From Geminicoccaceae bacterium (GTDB taxonomy: Bacteria > Pseudomonadota > Alphaproteobacteria > Geminicoccales > Geminicoccaceae), in NCBI GenBank assembly GCA_030824835.1, contig JAPJRA010000196.1:1-6723 (forward strand): DNA of 6,723 nucleotides, written 5' to 3'. Under the pieces are notes generated by a model. It was given only the letters and a program-made list of their open reading frames with translations. It made no database searches and was not told where the DNA came from. Shown in pieces: positions 5,330 through 6,723 of this stretch. Position numbers and translations under genes: made by a program. How positions within the stretch are numbered: position 1 is the stretch's first letter; every line of letters begins with the position of its first letter.

Positions 5330-6186
5330 GCGGCCGCCCCGGCGCCGGCCAGGCGTCGCCGGCGCTCCGCCAGCACACCGTGCCGCGGTGCGAGGTAGAA
5401 CGCGGTGAGGAAGACCAGGGTCTGCAGGGTGACGATCACGCCGCCGGTGGCGCCATCCAGGAAATAGCTGAGATAGGCGCCGACGAAGCTGGTCAGCGCC
5501 CCCGTGGCGACGCTGATCTGGATCAGCCGGTCGAACCGGTCGGTCAGCAGGTAGGCCGTGGCTCCCGGGGTCACCACCATGGCGATGACGAGGCAGGCGC
5601 CCACGGTCTGCAGGGCCGCCACCGTGCAGGCGCTGAGCAGGGTGAAGAACAGGATCTTCAGAAAGCCCGTGGACAGCCCGACGCTGCGGGCGTGGCTCTC
5701 GTCGAAGAAGGTGACCATCAGGTCCTTCCAGCGCAGCGTCAGGATCACGAGCGAGACCGCGGCGATGATCGCCACCTGGACCACGTCCTCGTCGGAGATG
5801 GCCAGGATGTTGCCCAGCACGATCGTCTGGACGCTGACCGAGGTCGGCCAGATCGAGGCCATCAACAGGCCGAGCGCGAACAGCGAGGTGAACACGAGCC
5901 CGATCACCGCATCCTCGCGCAGGCGCGTGTGCTGCTTCACGGCCCCCATGGCGAGCGAGGCCAGGATGCCCGCGAAGAAGGCGCCGATGGCGAACGGGAA
6001 GCCCAGGATCGAGGCGGCGGCGACGCCGGGCACGATCGAATGGGCCAGCGCGTCGCCCATCAGCGACCAGCCCTTCAGCATCAGGTAGGCGGAGAGGAAG
6101 GCGCAGACGCCGCCGACCAGGGCGCTGACCCACATCGCCTTGAGCATGTAGTCGTAGCTGAACGGCACCAGCAGCTCGGCGATCAT
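5326..6186 (-). CDS. sitC: Manganese/iron ABC transporter permease, SitC type
   Basis: This 286-residue inner-membrane permease of the ABC-3 family begins [20 protein letters not shown], an N-terminus characteristic of SitC. Motifs are [20 protein letters not shown] (35-54), [11 protein letters not shown] (89-99), [11 protein letters not shown] (120-130), [18 protein letters not shown] (154-171, probable ATPase-coupling region) and the pair [13 protein letters not shown] (206-218) and DGATGGVIV (244-252). Seven to eight membrane helices are apparent. The start codon overlaps the ATPase stop by ATGA (6186-6183), and its own stop overlaps the sitD start the same way, so the three genes form a tightly coupled operon. 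GGAGCGG a few bases upstream of the ATG can serve as a ribosome-binding site. It is paralogous to sitD and should form a heterodimer with it. Regulatory sites such as a Mur/Fur or MntR box would be upstream of the operon, outside the window. Confidence 0.92.
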   Translation of the reverse strand: MIAELLVPFSYDYMLKAMWVSALVGGVCAFLSAYLMLKGWSLMGDALAHSIVPGVAAASILGFPFAIGAFFAGILASLAMGAVKQHTRLREDAVIGLVFTSLFALGLLMASIWPTSVSVQTIVLGNILAISDEDVVQVAIIAAVSLVILTLRWKDLMVTFFDESHARSVGLSTGFLKILFFTLLSACTVAALQTVGACLVIAMVVTPGATAYLLTDRFDRLIQISVATGALTSFVGAYLSYFLDGATGGVIVTLQTLVFLTAFYLAPRHGVLAERRRRLAGAGAAA

Positions 6187-6723
6187 TCGATCCGCTCCGC
6201 TACCAGCGTCCGCTCGCGCCTGCCCGCACCGTCGCCGTAGAGCACCAGCGGCCGCTCGTCGTCGGTGAGCACGGTGAGGCGGCGCGGATCCTCGTCGCTG
6301 TGCAGGGTCGGGCCGCCCAGGTTGAAGTGCCGCAGCACGCCGCCGAACGCCCGCTCCAGGTTGGCCCGGGTGAACACCGTGGCGGTCGGGCCGGCGGCCA
6401 GCACTTTGCGATTGAGTAGCACGACCTGGTCGCAGAAGTCGGGCACGCTGCCGAGATTGTGCGTCGAGACCAGCATCAGGTGCCCGGCGGCGCGCAGCTC
6501 GCGCAGCAGATCGACAATGGCGGCCTCGGTCTTGACGTCGACGCCGGTGAACGGCTCGTCGAGCAGGATGATCCGGCCTTCCTGCGCCAGCGCGCGGGCG
6601 AGGAACACACGCTTCTTCTGCCCACCGCTGAGCTCGCCGATCTGCCGGGCCCGATAGGCGCTCATGCCGACCCGCTCGAGCGCCTGGTCGACCTTGTCCT
6701 TGTCCTGCCGGGACGGGATGCGC
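6183..6723 (-). CDS. sitB: Manganese/iron ABC transporter ATPase, SitB type (partial; N-terminus off right edge)
   Basis: The visible C-terminal 179 residues start [15 protein letters not shown] and contain the ABC signature LSGGQ (fragment residues 31-35), Walker B ILLDEP (52-57) with the catalytic glutamate, the D-loop GVD (60-62) and the H-loop STHN (histidine 88). The Walker A and Q-loop regions lie beyond the edge. The open frame continues through the edge; the methionine at 6665 is internal, because the signature motif directly follows it and a nucleotide-binding domain cannot start there. The C-terminal extension ([13 protein letters not shown]... [16 protein letters not shown]) is typical of SitB-like ATPases. 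It is a cytoplasmic protein that would power SitC/SitD. A sitA-type metal-binding protein gene is expected immediately upstream outside the window. Confidence 0.93.
   Translation of the reverse strand, partial: RIPSRQDKDKVDQALERVGMSAYRARQIGELSGGQKKRVFLARALAQEGRIILLDEPFTGVDVKTEAAIVDLLRELRAAGHLMLVSTHNLGSVPDFCDQVVLLNRKVLAAGPTATVFTRANLERAFGGVLRHFNLGGPTLHSDEDPRRLTVLTDDERPLVLYGDGAGRRERTLVAERIE

Noticed and set aside
3264..5378. 704-codon open frame on the minus strand
   Set aside because: It runs antisense to the hydrolase and then through the permease gene in the wrong frame. Its product is Arg/Ala/Pro/His-rich with no domain, which is typical of GC-rich antisense frames.
5380..6240. 286-codon plus-strand open frame opposite sitC
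   Set aside because: The product is a Gly/Asp/Gln/His/Arg-rich string produced by reading transmembrane codons in antisense; sitC is unmistakable.
1..6723. CRISPR arrays, tRNA or rRNA genes, insertion sequences, attachment sites
   Set aside because: I saw no spaced direct repeats, no cloverleaf or rRNA-like segment, no transposase motifs and no terminal inverted repeats.

Overview
The window is GC-rich with strong G/C codon-third-position bias and Shine-Dalgarno leaders. The gene content points to an alphaproteobacterium: an EcfG-type (GGAAC-N16-CGTT) promoter motif, tiny single-helix membrane proteins, and a SitBCD-type manganese/iron transporter very close to rhizobial and rhodobacterial versions. 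I cannot name the genus from sequence alone.

Layout. (1) Positions 1-178, minus strand: the N-terminus of a Rossmann-fold NAD-dependent epimerase/dehydratase that runs off the left edge. (2) Positions 394-1600, minus strand: a compact group of three membrane-protein genes, in transcription order a 24-residue single-helix peptide, a 302-residue protein with four predicted membrane helices, and a 23-residue single-helix peptide. A GGAAC-N16-CGTT motif at 1698-1722 lies upstream in the right orientation, so this looks like a general-stress-response (EcfG) module. The two peptides are easy to miss in automated annotation. (3) Positions 1888-4463, plus strand: a likely two-gene operon of a class II aldolase/adducin-family protein and a secreted CBM6/35-like plus GH105-like glycoside hydrolase, suggesting use of plant-derived uronic acid or rhamnogalacturonan fragments. 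(4) Positions 4460-6723, minus strand: ATPase (partial) - permease - permease of a SitBCD-type metal ABC transporter. Adjacent genes overlap by ATGA; the substrate-binding protein gene would lie beyond the right edge.

Regions 3 and 4 converge and their stop codons share one CTAG palindrome. A strong GC-only palindrome nested in an outer inverted repeat sits just past that junction, inside the end of sitD. The aldolase promoter region and the stress promoter share the divergent 1601-1887 gap. The two paralogous permeases should form the transmembrane heterodimer driven by the ATPase. The stress group may adjust the inner membrane under stress, but its molecular function is unknown.
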